NCBI RefSeq assembly: GCF_006782915.1
Contig: NZ_VCNP01000043.1
Span: 186,001-250,000, forward strand
DNA from: Streptomyces calvus
GTDB taxonomy: Bacteria; Actinomycetota; Actinomycetes; Streptomycetales; Streptomycetaceae
Direction: 5' to 3'
DNA length: 64,000 bases
Within the stretch, counting starts at the first letter, position 1; every line of letters starts with the position of its first letter. The notes under the pieces are model-generated. The model had not been told where the DNA came from. It saw only the letters and a program-made list of their open reading frames with translations, and did not search any database. The position numbers and the translations under genes are program-made. Positions 7,284 through 15,789 of the stretch are shown here, one piece after another.

Positions 7284-8783
7284 CTAGGCGGCCGGGCGGA
7301 AGCGGCGCCGCGACGGTGCGCTGCGGCCCGCCGTTTCACCGGCCGGCCGGCCCTGTCCGGCGTAGCTGCCCCTGCGGCCCCGACGGCCACGGGACGGGGA
7401 GGACGCGCCGCGCGGACGTTCCACGTCCGCCGCGGCGATGACGACCGGCACACCGGAAGGGGCCTGGGCCCCCGTGATGCGGCTCAGCTCCGCCTCGCCC
7501 GACCGCACCTGGGCGATCCGCGGGGTGATGCCCGCCGAAGCCATCAGCCGGCTCATGCCGCGACGCTGGTCGGGGGTCACCAGGGTGACGACGCTGCCGG
7601 ACTCGCCGGCGCGGGCCGTACGACCGCCGCGGTGCAGGTAGTCCTTGTGGTCGGTGGGCGGATCGACGTTGACGACCAGGTCGAGGTTGTCGACGTGGAT
7701 GCCGCGCGCCGCGACGTTGGTCGCCACCAGTGCCGTCACCTGGCCCTTCTTGAACTGGGCCAGGGTCCGGGTGCGCTGCGGCTGGGACTTGCCGCCGTGC
7801 AGGGCCGCGGCGCGGACGCCGTTGCTCAGCAGGTGCTTGGTCAGCCGGTCCACGGCGTGCTTGGTGTCCAGGAACATGATCACCCGGCCGTCCCGTGCCG
7901 CGATCTCGGTGGTCGTCCGGTGCTTGTCGGCGTCGTGCACGTGGAGCACGTGGTGCTCCATCGTGGTGACCGCGCCGGCGGAGGGATCGACCGAGTGGAC
8001 GACGGGATCGTGCAGGTAGGTGCGCACCAGCCGGTCGACGTTGCGGTCCAGGGTGGCGGAGAAGAGCAGCCGCTGCCCGTCGGGACGCACCTGGTCGAGC
8101 AGGGCGGTGACCTGGGGCATGAAGCCCATGTCCGCCATCTGGTCGGCCTCGTCGAGGACCGTGACGGCGATGTCGTCGAGCCGGCAGTCGCCCCGGTCGA
8201 TGAGGTCCTTCAGACGCCCGGGCGTGGCGACGACCACCTCGGCCCCGGTACGCAGCTGACCGGCCTGCCTGCCGATGGACATGCCGCCGACGACGGTGGC
8301 CAGCCGCAGACTCACGGAGCGGGCGTACGGGGTGAGCGCGTCGGTGACCTGCTGGGCGAGCTCACGGGTGGGGACGAGCACGAGGGCCAGCGGTCGCCGG
8401 GGCTCGGCGCGTCGTCCCGCGGTGCGGTCCAGTACGGCGAGACCGAAGGCGAGCGTCTTGCCGGAGCCGGTGCGGCCGCGGCCCAGCACGTCACGGCCGG
8501 CCAGGGAGTTCGGCAGGGTCGCCGCCTGGATCGGGAACGGCACGGTCACGCCTTCGCGGCCGAGCGTGGCCAGCAGCTCCGCGGACATGGCGAGATCGGC
8601 GAACGACGCCACGGGGGCCAGCGCCGGCGTGATCGTCTTCGGCAGAGCGAAATCGCCCTGGACGGCCCGTCCGGCCGGTCGATTCCCGTAGCGCCGGGAA
8701 CGGCGGGGACCACTGGAACGGCTGCCGCCGGTTCCACCTGCGGAACGGTCATGGGTATGGGGAGTGCGGGCACGCTGTGGCAT
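7284..8783 (-). CDS. DEAD-box ATP-dependent RNA helicase
   Basis: 499 aa. The RecA-like core carries the Q motif region (FPIQAATL), motif I GRGRTGSGKT (about 101-110), motif Ia PTRELAQQV, motif II DEAD in VLDEADQM, motif III SAT, motif V VATNVAARGIHV and motif VI HRGGRTARAG. The N-terminus and the C-terminal tail are rich in Arg, Gly and Ser (RGRRGRRGS), typical of RNA-binding tails of cold-induced helicases of RhlE/CsdA type. The ATG follows GGAAGG by 6 nt; a GTG 24 nt upstream is the alternative. The 5' region contains the CspA terminator and repeats, so read-through from cspA may help expression in the cold. Confidence 0.96.
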   Translation of the reverse strand: MPQRARTPHTHDRSAGGTGGSRSSGPRRSRRYGNRPAGRAVQGDFALPKTITPALAPVASFADLAMSAELLATLGREGVTVPFPIQAATLPNSLAGRDVLGRGRTGSGKTLAFGLAVLDRTAGRRAEPRRPLALVLVPTRELAQQVTDALTPYARSVSLRLATVVGGMSIGRQAGQLRTGAEVVVATPGRLKDLIDRGDCRLDDIAVTVLDEADQMADMGFMPQVTALLDQVRPDGQRLLFSATLDRNVDRLVRTYLHDPVVHSVDPSAGAVTTMEHHVLHVHDADKHRTTTEIAARDGRVIMFLDTKHAVDRLTKHLLSNGVRAAALHGGKSQPQRTRTLAQFKKGQVTALVATNVAARGIHVDNLDLVVNVDPPTDHKDYLHRGGRTARAGESGSVVTLVTPDQRRGMSRLMASAGITPRIAQVRSGEAELSRITGAQAPSGVPVVIAAADVERPRGASSPSRGRRGRRGSYAGQGRPAGETAGRSAPSRRRFRPAA

Positions 8784-8952
8784 GCGGAACCTTCCTTGAT
8801 GAGGCACGTGGCAAGGAATTCCCGCAGCAGAGGAGCGGCGCAGAGAATCTCGATACGAGCCGGATTCGATGAGGCGAGTCGGACCGACGGCGGTGTTTCG
8901 CCGCGTCGGTGAGATGGCGGAGCCTTTTTGTCGCGCGCCCCGAAAAGCAGCG

Positions 8953-8989
8953 AGCTGGGGCCCGCACTTCAGAGGTGCGGGCCCCAGCT
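8953..8989 (-). terminator. Terminator after the cold-shock gene
   Basis: AGCTGGGGCCCGCAC-N7-GTGCGGGCCCCAGCT, a 15-bp perfect stem. On the minus strand it is followed by CTGCTTTTC. It lies between the cold-shock gene and the DEAD-box gene. Confidence 0.85.
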
Positions 8990-9000
8990 GCGACGTGTGC

Positions 9001-9060
9001 GTCAGCGCCGTGGTGTCAGCGCTGCGGTGTCAGCGCCGATGGTGTCAGCGCCGTGGCGTC
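9001..9060. repeat. 14-bp tandem repeat at the cold-shock gene 3' end
   Basis: Four copies of GTCAGCGCCGTGGT-like units (one has 15 bp) run up to the cold-shock stop codon, between it and the terminator. On the mRNA this is a repetitive 3' UTR. Confidence 0.8.
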
Positions 9061-9262
9061 AGGCAGGAACGATGTTCTCGGCCGTCGGGCCCTTCTGGCC
9101 CTGCGCGATGTCGAAGGACACCTTCTGGCCTTCCAGCAGCTCGCGGAAGCCCTGGGCGGCGATGTTCGAGTAGTGGGCGAAGACGTCGGCGCCGCCGCCG
9201 TCCTGCTCGATGAAGCCGAAGCCCTTTTCCGCGTTGAACCACTTCACGGTACCAGTAGCCAT
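9059..9262 (-). CDS. CspA-family cold-shock protein
   Basis: 67-aa OB-fold protein, the usual length for the family, with RNP1 KGFGFIEQ and RNP2 VFAHYS motifs and the typical opening MATGTVKWFNAEKGF. It binds single-stranded RNA/DNA and melts RNA secondary structure. GGAG lies 8 nt before the ATG. The long AT-richer 5' region and the hairpin within it suggest the post-transcriptional control known for this family. Confidence 0.97.
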   Translation of the reverse strand: MATGTVKWFNAEKGFGFIEQDGGGADVFAHYSNIAAQGFRELLEGQKVSFDIAQGQKGPTAENIVPA

Positions 9263-9289
9263 GTCATTTCTCCTTCGGAGACGGTGTCA

Positions 9290-9312
9290 GGAATTCACCC
9301 TGTGTGAATTCC
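9290..9312. promoter_or_regulatory. Inverted repeat in the cold-shock gene leader
   Basis: GGAATTCAC-CCTGT-GTGAATTCC, a 9-bp perfect stem with a 5-nt loop, 27 bp upstream of the start codon. It could be an RNA element of the leader or a DNA operator. It is clearly less GC-rich than the surroundings. Confidence 0.5.
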
Positions 9313-9949
9313 GTGTCGCCGTGATGATTACCCCGTCGGAAATGAACCTTCTGGCAACCACACCTGCAACTGAGATCGACAGTAGCACGGTGCGACCGGC
9401 CCTGCTCGGCCCAGAATTCCGAGCCGGTCGACGGTCCAGGAATACTGGCCGTGCCCGGCGTCTAATTCTCATGTCGCGGAAACAGATATTGCCCTCCGCG
9501 GATCCGGATTTTCCTGTCGTGCACTTCCGTCCGCGGCTCTGTGACCTCCACCGAAGGGCGTCGCGCGGCTGTCGTGGCCGTCGGCGGACGCCGCACCACC
9601 GAAGACCGCAAAACGCCCTTGCGGCGATGAAGGTCACATCCCCGTTCCCGTCGTCCCCTCCCCGTCCGCTCGCCCACCCCCGTCGCACGCGCCCGGAGGT
9701 GCGCCGCGTCTCGCAAGTGCCCGTCATCAGCTATCGGCACTGCGGGCGGGCGGCGGTCCTGGGAAGCGCACCTGTCGCCCACCCTGTCGCCCACCCCGCC
9801 CCTCCGCTCCCGCCCCTACCAACGGGTGCCCGGCCACCGCCGGTACTCCTTGTGGGAGTCGGAGAAGAGGACCCGAGCTGGTACGGACTGCCTCACCCGG
9901 CCGAGGCCCTCGCCTCTCGTCCCGCCGGTGGATCTGCCCGGACCGTGGT
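9313..9949. other. Long intergenic region, no gene seen
   Basis: The part next to the cold-shock gene is AT-richer and presumably carries its promoter. The remainder shows no frame with good codon bias on either strand. There is a short direct repeat CTGTCGCCCACC. It may hold a decayed gene, but nothing is recognisable. Confidence 0.4.
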
Positions 9950-11011
9950 TCATCGTGGACCGGTCGTCATCACGGGTACGGGGACCGGGCGGAAACCGTT
10001 GGCCAGTGACTCCGCGCCGGCCACACCGACCAGCGACGCGGCCACGGCGGGCCGCACCGGTACCAGCGGCGGCTCTCCGTGTTCCATCGTGGCCCGGAAA
10101 GCGCGCAGTACTCGTACGGTGCCTTCAACCCTGCGTGCCACAGGTTCCCCGGCGAGGGTGAGGGTCGGAGGGGTGCGTTCCTCCTCGCGGGCGTGGCCCT
10201 CCGGCGTCGCCCAGCCCTCCGTTCTGACACGGACCGACCAGGCCCGTTCGCCGGCTGCTCGGACGGACTCGGCCAACGCCTTGGTGCCACGTACGGAGAT
10301 CCAGCTCCAGTGGCTGTCGGGCTCGCCCTGGAGGAACCCGTGCCGAGTGAGGGCCAGCGCTCCGGTGGACAGCCGTACCGCCATGACGACCGCGGCGCGC
10401 GGGTCCGCCTCGTCCACCGGGAACGCCGACACCTCGACCGGCCAGGCGTCCGTGAGGGCCAGCACCGGTGAGAGGGTGTGCGTGCAGTACGCCGTGGGAG
10501 CGATACGCCCGCGCCAGTGCGCCGGATCACCGATCAGGCCCGCGACCTCGGCCGGGGACATGCCGTGCAGGTAGTCCGCTTCGATCAGGCTGATCCGGCC
10601 CAGCTCTCCGGCCTCGATCGCCTGCCGGATGAGACGGACGTGTGGATGGGCCACGTAGTTCTCGGCGAAGGAATAGGTCGCGGACGACCTGTCCGCCGCC
10701 GTGATGAGCCGTTCTCCTTCCGCAGCGTCCACGCACGCCGCCGACTCGGACAGCACATGCACCCCACGGTCCAGGAACGCGATGGCCAACGGCGCGTGCT
10801 CGTCGAAATCGTTGGCCAGGACGACCCCGTCCAGACGGTGCTCCAGCAGCTCCTCCCACCGCTCCACCAGCACCGCGCCGGACAACTGCGCCCGCGCCAC
10901 GGCACGGCGTTCGGGGTCGCGGTCACATGCCGCCACGACCTCCATGCCCACCTTGCGGCACCAGTCCGCCAGGTGAAGCCCCATCCTGAGCCCTACCACT
11001 CCTACCCGCAT
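9950..11011 (-). CDS. Gfo/Idh/MocA-type NAD(P)-dependent oxidoreductase
   Basis: 353 aa. An N-terminal Rossmann start (MRVGVVGLRMGLHLADWC, a variant of GxGxxG) is followed by the family pattern LDGVVLANDFDEHAPLAIAFLDRGVHVLSES, where the usual E-K-P is replaced by SESAA. A C-terminal beta-sheet domain includes FAENYVAHPHVRLIRQAIEAGELG. Members oxidise or isomerise sugars and inositols. The loss of the catalytic Lys of the EKP motif suggests altered chemistry or a non-standard substrate. It faces the island's left att repeat and would have been the gene downstream of tRNA-Arg before integration. Confidence 0.85.
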   Translation of the reverse strand: MRVGVVGLRMGLHLADWCRKVGMEVVAACDRDPERRAVARAQLSGAVLVERWEELLEHRLDGVVLANDFDEHAPLAIAFLDRGVHVLSESAACVDAAEGERLITAADRSSATYSFAENYVAHPHVRLIRQAIEAGELGRISLIEADYLHGMSPAEVAGLIGDPAHWRGRIAPTAYCTHTLSPVLALTDAWPVEVSAFPVDEADPRAAVVMAVRLSTGALALTRHGFLQGEPDSHWSWISVRGTKALAESVRAAGERAWSVRVRTEGWATPEGHAREEERTPPTLTLAGEPVARRVEGTVRVLRAFRATMEHGEPPLVPVRPAVAASLVGVAGAESLANGFRPVPVPVMTTGPR

Positions 11012-11109
11012 ACAGACATCGTCTTCCGAACTCCCCTTCCCCGACAGCTGCTTTCCGAGCGAGAGAGCAGGTGGAGGGAGCGGCCGAAGCACACGTCCCG
11101 AACACGACG

Positions 11110-11149
11110 AAGGGCCAGCCTGGAGGAAACCCCTCCTGAGCTGGCCCTT
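11110..11149. terminator. Compound hairpin next to the left att repeat
   Basis: Outer arms AAGGGCCAGC/GCTGGCCCTT enclose an inner stem GGAGG/CCTCC, with TTTTCTC following on the + strand. Before integration this was probably the terminator just downstream of tRNA-Arg on the minus strand. Confidence 0.65.
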
Positions 11150-11152
11150 TTC

Positions 11153-11198
11153 TCTGTGCCCCCGGCAGGATTCGAACCTGCGACACCCGCTTTAGGAG
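11153..11198. repeat. Left attachment site: 46-bp copy of the tRNA-Arg 3' part
   Basis: Identical over 46 bp to the segment of the intact tRNA-Arg gene that runs from the anticodon loop to the 3' end, and in the same orientation. Only the 3' part is present, so it is not a functional tRNA. Such displaced 3' ends mark the far end of elements that integrate into tRNA genes. Confidence 0.93.
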
Positions 11199-11216
11199 TT
11201 TTCCCTGGATGCGTCT

Positions 11217-11313
11217 TTGACCTGCGGAAATGCTGGCTCCTGGCGTTCTGGCCAGGGAAGCGTGCCTCCGCAGTTCTCACGCCTTCGCCTGGCTTCCCGT
11301 GCTGATGTGTGCC
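11217..11313. other. Putative integrase arm-site region, left end
   Basis: Contains TTGACCTGCGGAAA, AGTTCTCA and ATGTGTGCC in this order, within 20-115 bp of the left att repeat. The same order occurs near 24.43-24.50 kb, and ATGTGTGCC recurs around the integrase 3' end. The layout suits arm-type binding sites for the integrase or excisionase. Confidence 0.45.
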
Positions 11314-11324
11314 GAATCTGGGCT

Positions 11325-11369
11325 GCTGCCCGTGCTGCCCGTGCTGCCCGTGCTGCCCGTGCTGCCCGA
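11325..11369. repeat. 9-bp tandem repeat GCTGCCCGT x5
   Basis: Five contiguous units, the last ending GA. It lies in the intergenic end of the island just beyond the LapA-like gene stop. Confidence 0.85.
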
Positions 11370-11382
11370 GTGGCCCGTGGCG

Positions 11383-11646
11383 TCATACCTGTCGTCGTGC
11401 GTGCCGGTTCGACCGGCGGTGCACCGTGAAGGCGCAGGCGAGGATGCCGAGGGCCCAGGCGATCAGCAGGGCCCCCCACAGCGGCATGGTCACCATGGGG
11501 ATGAGGAGGCGGATCTCGACACTCGAACGGTTCTCGAAGATGAAGATGAGAGCGATTGCGGTGATCAGGGTGAAGGGTATGAGGCGGCGGACAGTGGGGC
11601 GAGAAAGGAACGACTTGTGCGCTTTGTCTGTAGTTGCCTGAGTCAT
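11383..11646 (-). CDS. LapA/DUF1049-type small membrane protein
   Basis: 87 aa with two membrane segments (LIPFTLITAIALIFIFEN and LWGALLIAWALGILACAFTV) separated by the family signature N-x-x-x-V-x-I-R-x-L (NRSSVEIRLLIP). In other bacteria LapA-domain proteins sit near lipopolysaccharide or stress genes; the function here is unknown. The start overlaps the stop of the kinase-like gene upstream by four bases (ATGA), so it is coupled to it. Confidence 0.88.
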   Translation of the reverse strand: MTQATTDKAHKSFLSRPTVRRLIPFTLITAIALIFIFENRSSVEIRLLIPMVTMPLWGALLIAWALGILACAFTVHRRSNRHARRQV

Positions 11647-13010
11647 GGGTGTATCTCCATCTCATTGCCCTCGCCCGGTCGGCGCAGTGCCAGGCGGGCG
11701 ACGCGCGGCCAGTCGGCCGTCGGTGCAGGGGACCTCGATCTACCGGGCCGGTGGCGCGGCACGCGGACCCGTAGGGCTCCGGGTGTACTACGGCACACCA
11801 CGGGACAGGGCAGGTCGACGTACTCCCCGTCGATGCCGGCCGGCACGGTGGCGGTACCGGCCTCGACGAGGACCTCGTCGGCGGTGAGCCGGACGAGGCC
11901 TCCGGAGCGCGGTCGGCTCGCCAGGCGTGCCGCTTCGGCGGTGCTGGCGACCCGGACGCACGCCACACCGAGGAGTCCCGTGTCCAGCCGTCCCCGGCGC
12001 CCCGGGTGCGACACGTCGACGGCCCGGCCGTAGGGGTTGTTGCTGACGAGCAGGGCCTGCAGGCCGGCTATGTGCCGTCCGTTGGCCGTCACGCGCAAGG
12101 CGGGGGCGCTGTCGCCGGTGAGCAGCCCGGGCAGGGTCTGCAGGACCGTGTGGGCTTTCGCGTCGCGGTAGGCGGGGTCGTTGACGACGGCCGCGTACGT
12201 GCCGAACGAGGCGTTGTTGACGAAGACGCGGTGCGCGGCGTACGCCAGGTCGACGCGGAGTTCCACACCACCCGTCAGGGCTTCCAGCGCCGCCACCGGA
12301 TCGTCGCGGTCGATGCCGAGGTCGAGGGCGAAGTGGTTGCGGGTTCCGGCCGGGATCACGGCGAACGGCACGTCATGGTGGGCGGCGATGTCGGCGACCA
12401 GCGCCTGGGTGCCGTCGCCACCCGCCACCCCCAGCAGGTCCGCTCCGTCGGCGACGGCCTGCCGGGCCAGCGCGGTGACGTCCTGGCCGGGGTCGAGCAC
12501 GTGCACACGGCAACCCGCGGCCCGTGCCTTGTCCACCAGGTGGAACCGGTCCACCTTGCCGCCGCCGGATCGGCGGTTCATGAGCACCCAGGGGTGGCGG
12601 GGCGTTCCGGCGACCTCTTCATGGGGGTGGTGAGCAGGGGCCAGGGCCCAGCGTGCCGCTACGACGGCCAGTACCAAAAGGCCCGACGACAGCAGGGCGG
12701 GACCCAGCAGGCCGGCCGCGGCGTAGAGCGCGAGGACGGTGAGCGGCGCGGCCACCGACAGTGTTGTTCCGATGATGCGGGTGACACCGGTACGGGCCAG
12801 GGCCCACCACACGCCGACGGCCGCGAGCGCGAGCCCTGCGATGCCGATCGAAGCCCACAGCACGCTGCGGAGCCCGGCGGCGACAAGCGGCACCAGGACG
12901 CAGGCCGACAGAGCCAGCAGGGCGATGCGGGCGAGAGCGGTGTCGCCCTCGCCCCCGGGCGCTACGCCCCTTACGCGCCGCCTGCTCGTGTCCGCGCCTC
13001 GTGCACCCAC
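11643..13010 (-). CDS. Diacylglycerol-kinase-family lipid kinase with N-terminal membrane domain
   Basis: 455 aa. The first 120 residues form about four membrane helices. The catalytic domain follows, with PWVLMNRRSGGGKV (nucleotide loop), GVAGGDGTQ (the GGDGT signature), AVIPAGTRNHFALDLGID and RVFVNNASFGTYA. The fold phosphorylates diacylglycerol, sphingoid or related lipids. The fused membrane region is unlike the standard soluble DgkB and may anchor or sense the bilayer. GGAG stands 6 nt before the GTG start. It heads a coupled pair with the LapA-like gene. Confidence 0.92.
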   Translation of the reverse strand: MGARGADTSRRRVRGVAPGGEGDTALARIALLALSACVLVPLVAAGLRSVLWASIGIAGLALAAVGVWWALARTGVTRIIGTTLSVAAPLTVLALYAAAGLLGPALLSSGLLVLAVVAARWALAPAHHPHEEVAGTPRHPWVLMNRRSGGGKVDRFHLVDKARAAGCRVHVLDPGQDVTALARQAVADGADLLGVAGGDGTQALVADIAAHHDVPFAVIPAGTRNHFALDLGIDRDDPVAALEALTGGVELRVDLAYAAHRVFVNNASFGTYAAVVNDPAYRDAKAHTVLQTLPGLLTGDSAPALRVTANGRHIAGLQALLVSNNPYGRAVDVSHPGRRGRLDTGLLGVACVRVASTAEAARLASRPRSGGLVRLTADEVLVEAGTATVPAGIDGEYVDLPCPVVCRSTPGALRVRVPRHRPGRSRSPAPTADWPRVARLALRRPGEGNEMEIHP

Positions 13011-13037
13011 GTGTTGCTCCTTCGCTCCGTCACACGT

Positions 13038-13484
13038 CTAGTCAGGGCTGCGTTCCCCGGACAGGTCGTAGAGGTTGCCGCCGGGCTTGATCACGCTGAG
13101 GGCCCAGATGATGAAGCCCGACATGGTGATCATCACGACGGACCACAGCGGGTAGTACGGCATGGAGAGGAAGTTGGCGAGGATCACGAGCGCGGCGATG
13201 GCCACGCCGGACACACGCGCCCACGTCGCGATCTTGAGCAGCCCGGCGCTGATGATCACAGCGAGTACGCCCAGGACGAGGTGGATCCAGCCCCAACTGG
13301 TGAGGTCGAACTGGAAGACGTAGTCGGGTGTGGTGACGAAGACGTCGTCCTCGGCGATGGCCATGATGCCCCGGAGGATGTCGAGAAGGCCGACGAGCAG
13401 GAGCATGACGGCGGCGAAGACGGTCAGGCCGGTCGCCCACGCCTGCCTCGAAGAGTGCGTCGGCCGGGTGTGTGTGGCGGTCAT
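13038..13484 (-). CDS. DUF7144-type four-helix membrane protein
   Basis: 148 aa with four hydrophobic segments (about 17-40, 62-85, 88-108, 112-135). The pattern FQFDLTSWGWIHLVLG followed by ARVSGVAIAALVILANFLSMPYYPLWS is that of the DUF7144 family, common in Streptomyces stress islands and of unknown function. It is in the same direction as the kinase and LapA genes, with short gaps. Confidence 0.85.
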   Translation of the reverse strand: MTATHTRPTHSSRQAWATGLTVFAAVMLLLVGLLDILRGIMAIAEDDVFVTTPDYVFQFDLTSWGWIHLVLGVLAVIISAGLLKIATWARVSGVAIAALVILANFLSMPYYPLWSVVMITMSGFIIWALSVIKPGGNLYDLSGERSPD

Positions 13485-13514
13485 CGTGCGCCTCGATTCG
13501 TGGCGTGCGGATGG

Positions 13515-13988
13515 TCAGCGTGCGGAAGGGCTGGATGTGGTGAGGGCCTGGCCCGCGTGTTCCGCCGGGCCGTGGCCGCTCAGGACCAGCTCCTTCGCCC
13601 TGCGGAACTCCTCGTCCGTGATGGCACCCTGTTCGCGAATCTCGGAGAGCCGGGCCAGTTCGTCGACGCTGGAGCGCTGTTCACCGATCGCGGTCTTCCT
13701 CATGTAGGCGTCGAACTCCTCTTGGCGGGCGCGGGCGTGTGCCGTCTCCCGGCGGCCCATGTCCTTCCCGCGTGCGATGACGTAGACGAATACGCCGAGG
13801 AAGGGCAGGAGGAGGCAGAACACCAGCCAGCCGGCCTTGGCCCAGCCGCTCAGCCGGTCGTCGCGGAAGATGTCGCCGATGATCCGGAAGAGCAGGACGA
13901 ACCACATGATCCACAGGAAGACCAGAAGCATGGTCCAGAACATGTTGAGCAAGGGGTAGTCGTACGCCAGGTAGGTCTGCGCGTTCAT
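13515..13988 (-). CDS. SHOCT-domain membrane protein with PLDc_N-like N-terminus
   Basis: 157 aa. Two membrane helices (MFWTMLLVFLWIMWFVLLFRI and AKAGWLVFCLLLPFLGVFVYVIARG) match the PLDc_N module. The C-terminal SHOCT motif is DELARLSEIREQGAITDEEF then RAKELVL, a short oligomerisation module. No catalytic residues are present. It belongs to the run of small membrane proteins in the left part of the island. Confidence 0.9.
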   Translation of the reverse strand: MNAQTYLAYDYPLLNMFWTMLLVFLWIMWFVLLFRIIGDIFRDDRLSGWAKAGWLVFCLLLPFLGVFVYVIARGKDMGRRETAHARARQEEFDAYMRKTAIGEQRSSVDELARLSEIREQGAITDEEFRRAKELVLSGHGPAEHAGQALTTSSPSAR

Positions 13989-14036
13989 GTCCGTCCTCCG
14001 TCCCGGGCGGGCCCGGCCGTCGTTGCGTACCGAACC

Positions 14037-14893
14037 TCAGAGTGGTCGTGGGGTTCGGCGCCCGGCATCACCCGGCACGGGTGATCTGGCCGCCGGTCCG
14101 GCGACTGCCGCCAGGACCGCCATGACGATCAGGGCGGCTGAGGTGATCCCGAGGACGAGCGCCATCGTGGTGACCGTGGGTGGTTCCAGAGCAACAGCGC
14201 CAACGCTCCCGCCGCGACGACGGCGCCGGTGGTCCACGTCCGGTGCTTCGCCAGCAGACGTCCCGTGGACCCGGTGTCCACACCGCTTCGGCGCAGGGCC
14301 CGGCCGGTGGCCGCCGTGACTCGCGCGGCCGCTCCTCGGGCGGCACGGGCGGCGCGCCCGGGCCCGTACAGGTACGCGGCCAGCGCGGTGACCACCGCGA
14401 CAACCAGCAGCGGGCGGGTGCTGTCGTGCAGGAACCGGACGAACGTGTCGTAGACGGCCGCCGCCGCGTCGGGCGGCAGCGCCGCGGGCGGTACCGGGTC
14501 CAGGTAGGCCCGGTGCACTACCGCCAAGGCCACGAGCAGCAGCGCCGTCATCGCCCCGGCACCGGTCGCGGTGGCCATCAGCATCACACGGTGGGCGGGT
14601 GCGGTCCACACGGCGAGCGCGGCCAGGAAGGTGGTCAGTACGGGCAGCCAGACGCCGACGACGTTCAGCTCGTTAAGGCGGTGTCCGACTCGCTCGCTAC
14701 CACGCTCCGGGAGGGGCGAGCAACAGAGTCAGCAGGAGAAGGACCGAGGAGCCGGCGACGCGGGCCCGCCGGTGGCGTACCGATCCCGCCGGCGCAGAAG
14801 CTCGTACTCCGCCCGCTCACCGGCCGAGAGGGCGGGGGAGCGGTCCGCAGGCCCGCCGGAGTCGGGCGATCCGGCCGGGGTGGTCGGGGCCAT
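14037..14893 (-). pseudogene. Decayed integral membrane protein gene
   Basis: A good start (ATG after AAGGAACATCG) encodes MAPTTPAGSPDSGGPADRSP then ALSAGERAEYELLRRRDRYA, a normal cytoplasmic lead. The frame then closes, and the next hydrophobic segment (VAGSSVLLLLTLLLAPPGAW) is in a second frame. After a probable deletion, LNELNVVGVWLPVLTT leads into a long intact stretch (AVWTAPAHRVMLMA onward). Near 14180 one C seems missing, because the continuation TVTTMALVLGITSAALIVMA is in the other frame. At least three disruptions make this a pseudogene of a membrane protein of about 350-430 aa. Confidence 0.75.
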
Positions 14894-14918
14894 CGATGTT
14901 CCTTCTACCGGCCCGTGG

Positions 14919-15575
14919 TCAGGTCATGGCAGCGGGCGATCCAGCCTTCGGCGGGCGTGCCCCGCGCAGCGCGGACCGCCACCCCAGGGCGGCCACCGCC
15001 TCGGCCAGGCCCAGTAGGACCAGCCACAGGCCGAGAAGTCGGGCCAGGGCACGGGCCGACTCCGCGGGCAGCGCGAGGACGACGATCCCGGCGACGACCG
15101 CCAGTACCGCCATCCCTATGACCAGGCCGCGGTGCGGCAGGTTCTCGGTGACCAGGGCGGCGTAGAGGGTGAGGATGCCGGACACCAGCCAGACCATGCC
15201 GACGATCAGTGACAGGGCGGCGATGGTCTGCAGCGGGTTGCGCAGACACAGCACCCCGGCCAGCAGGTACAGCACGGCCAGCAGGAGCCCGGGCAGCCGC
15301 TCGTGTCCCTCCCGCGCGAAGACGGTCACGAATCGGAACACACCGGTCAGCAGCAGGTACAGGCCGATGAGGACGGCCAGGACATGCAGGGTCGCCTCCG
15401 GCCAGACCAGGACCAGGACGCCGGGGACCAGCGTGGCGACGGCCGATCCCATGAGCCAGGTCCAGGACCGGCCGAGCCGGGTGAGGACGTGCGCAGGATC
15501 GTCCATGGCTCCTGGAACCGCCCCGCCGGACCCGCCTCCCCGGCCCGGGGGTCCCGCATCTCGGGGCACGGTCAT
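14919..15575 (-). CDS. HdeD-family (DUF308) membrane protein
   Basis: 218 aa with six predicted membrane helices in three pairs, typical of HdeD (WTWLMGSAVATLVPGVLVLVWP, then LHVLAVLIGLYLLLTGVFRF and so on). E. coli HdeD contributes to acid resistance; the role in actinomycetes is not established. GAGGAGG lies 5 nt before the chosen ATG. A longer frame would add 35 residues without a site. Confidence 0.9.
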   Translation of the reverse strand: MTVPRDAGPPGRGGGSGGAVPGAMDDPAHVLTRLGRSWTWLMGSAVATLVPGVLVLVWPEATLHVLAVLIGLYLLLTGVFRFVTVFAREGHERLPGLLLAVLYLLAGVLCLRNPLQTIAALSLIVGMVWLVSGILTLYAALVTENLPHRGLVIGMAVLAVVAGIVVLALPAESARALARLLGLWLVLLGLAEAVAALGWRSALRGARPPKAGSPAAMT

Positions 15576-15789
15576 GGCGCCTCCTCGTGGACCGGCCGGT
15601 CGCCGCCGGGCCGTCCGGTGGGGACAGTCCGTGAGCTCCGCAGGACTGGTAGGTGTCCGTTCCAGGGTCGGGGCCGGCACCGAGGGCCGGGATCACCCGT
15701 CAGGGGTGATCCCGGCCTGACGGCGGGGCAGTGAGGTGGGATTCGGGAACACCTGTCCAACGGGCCCGGACGAGACGAAGAGACGTGAG

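Noticed and set aside
8000..8900. Long open frames opposite the DEAD-box helicase gene
   Set aside because: They are antisense shadows caused by high third-position GC; they show no motifs or ribosome binding sites.
11153..11198. A second tRNA-Arg gene
   Set aside because: Only the part from the anticodon loop to the 3' end is present; the D-arm and 5' acceptor strand are missing, so it is an att remnant.
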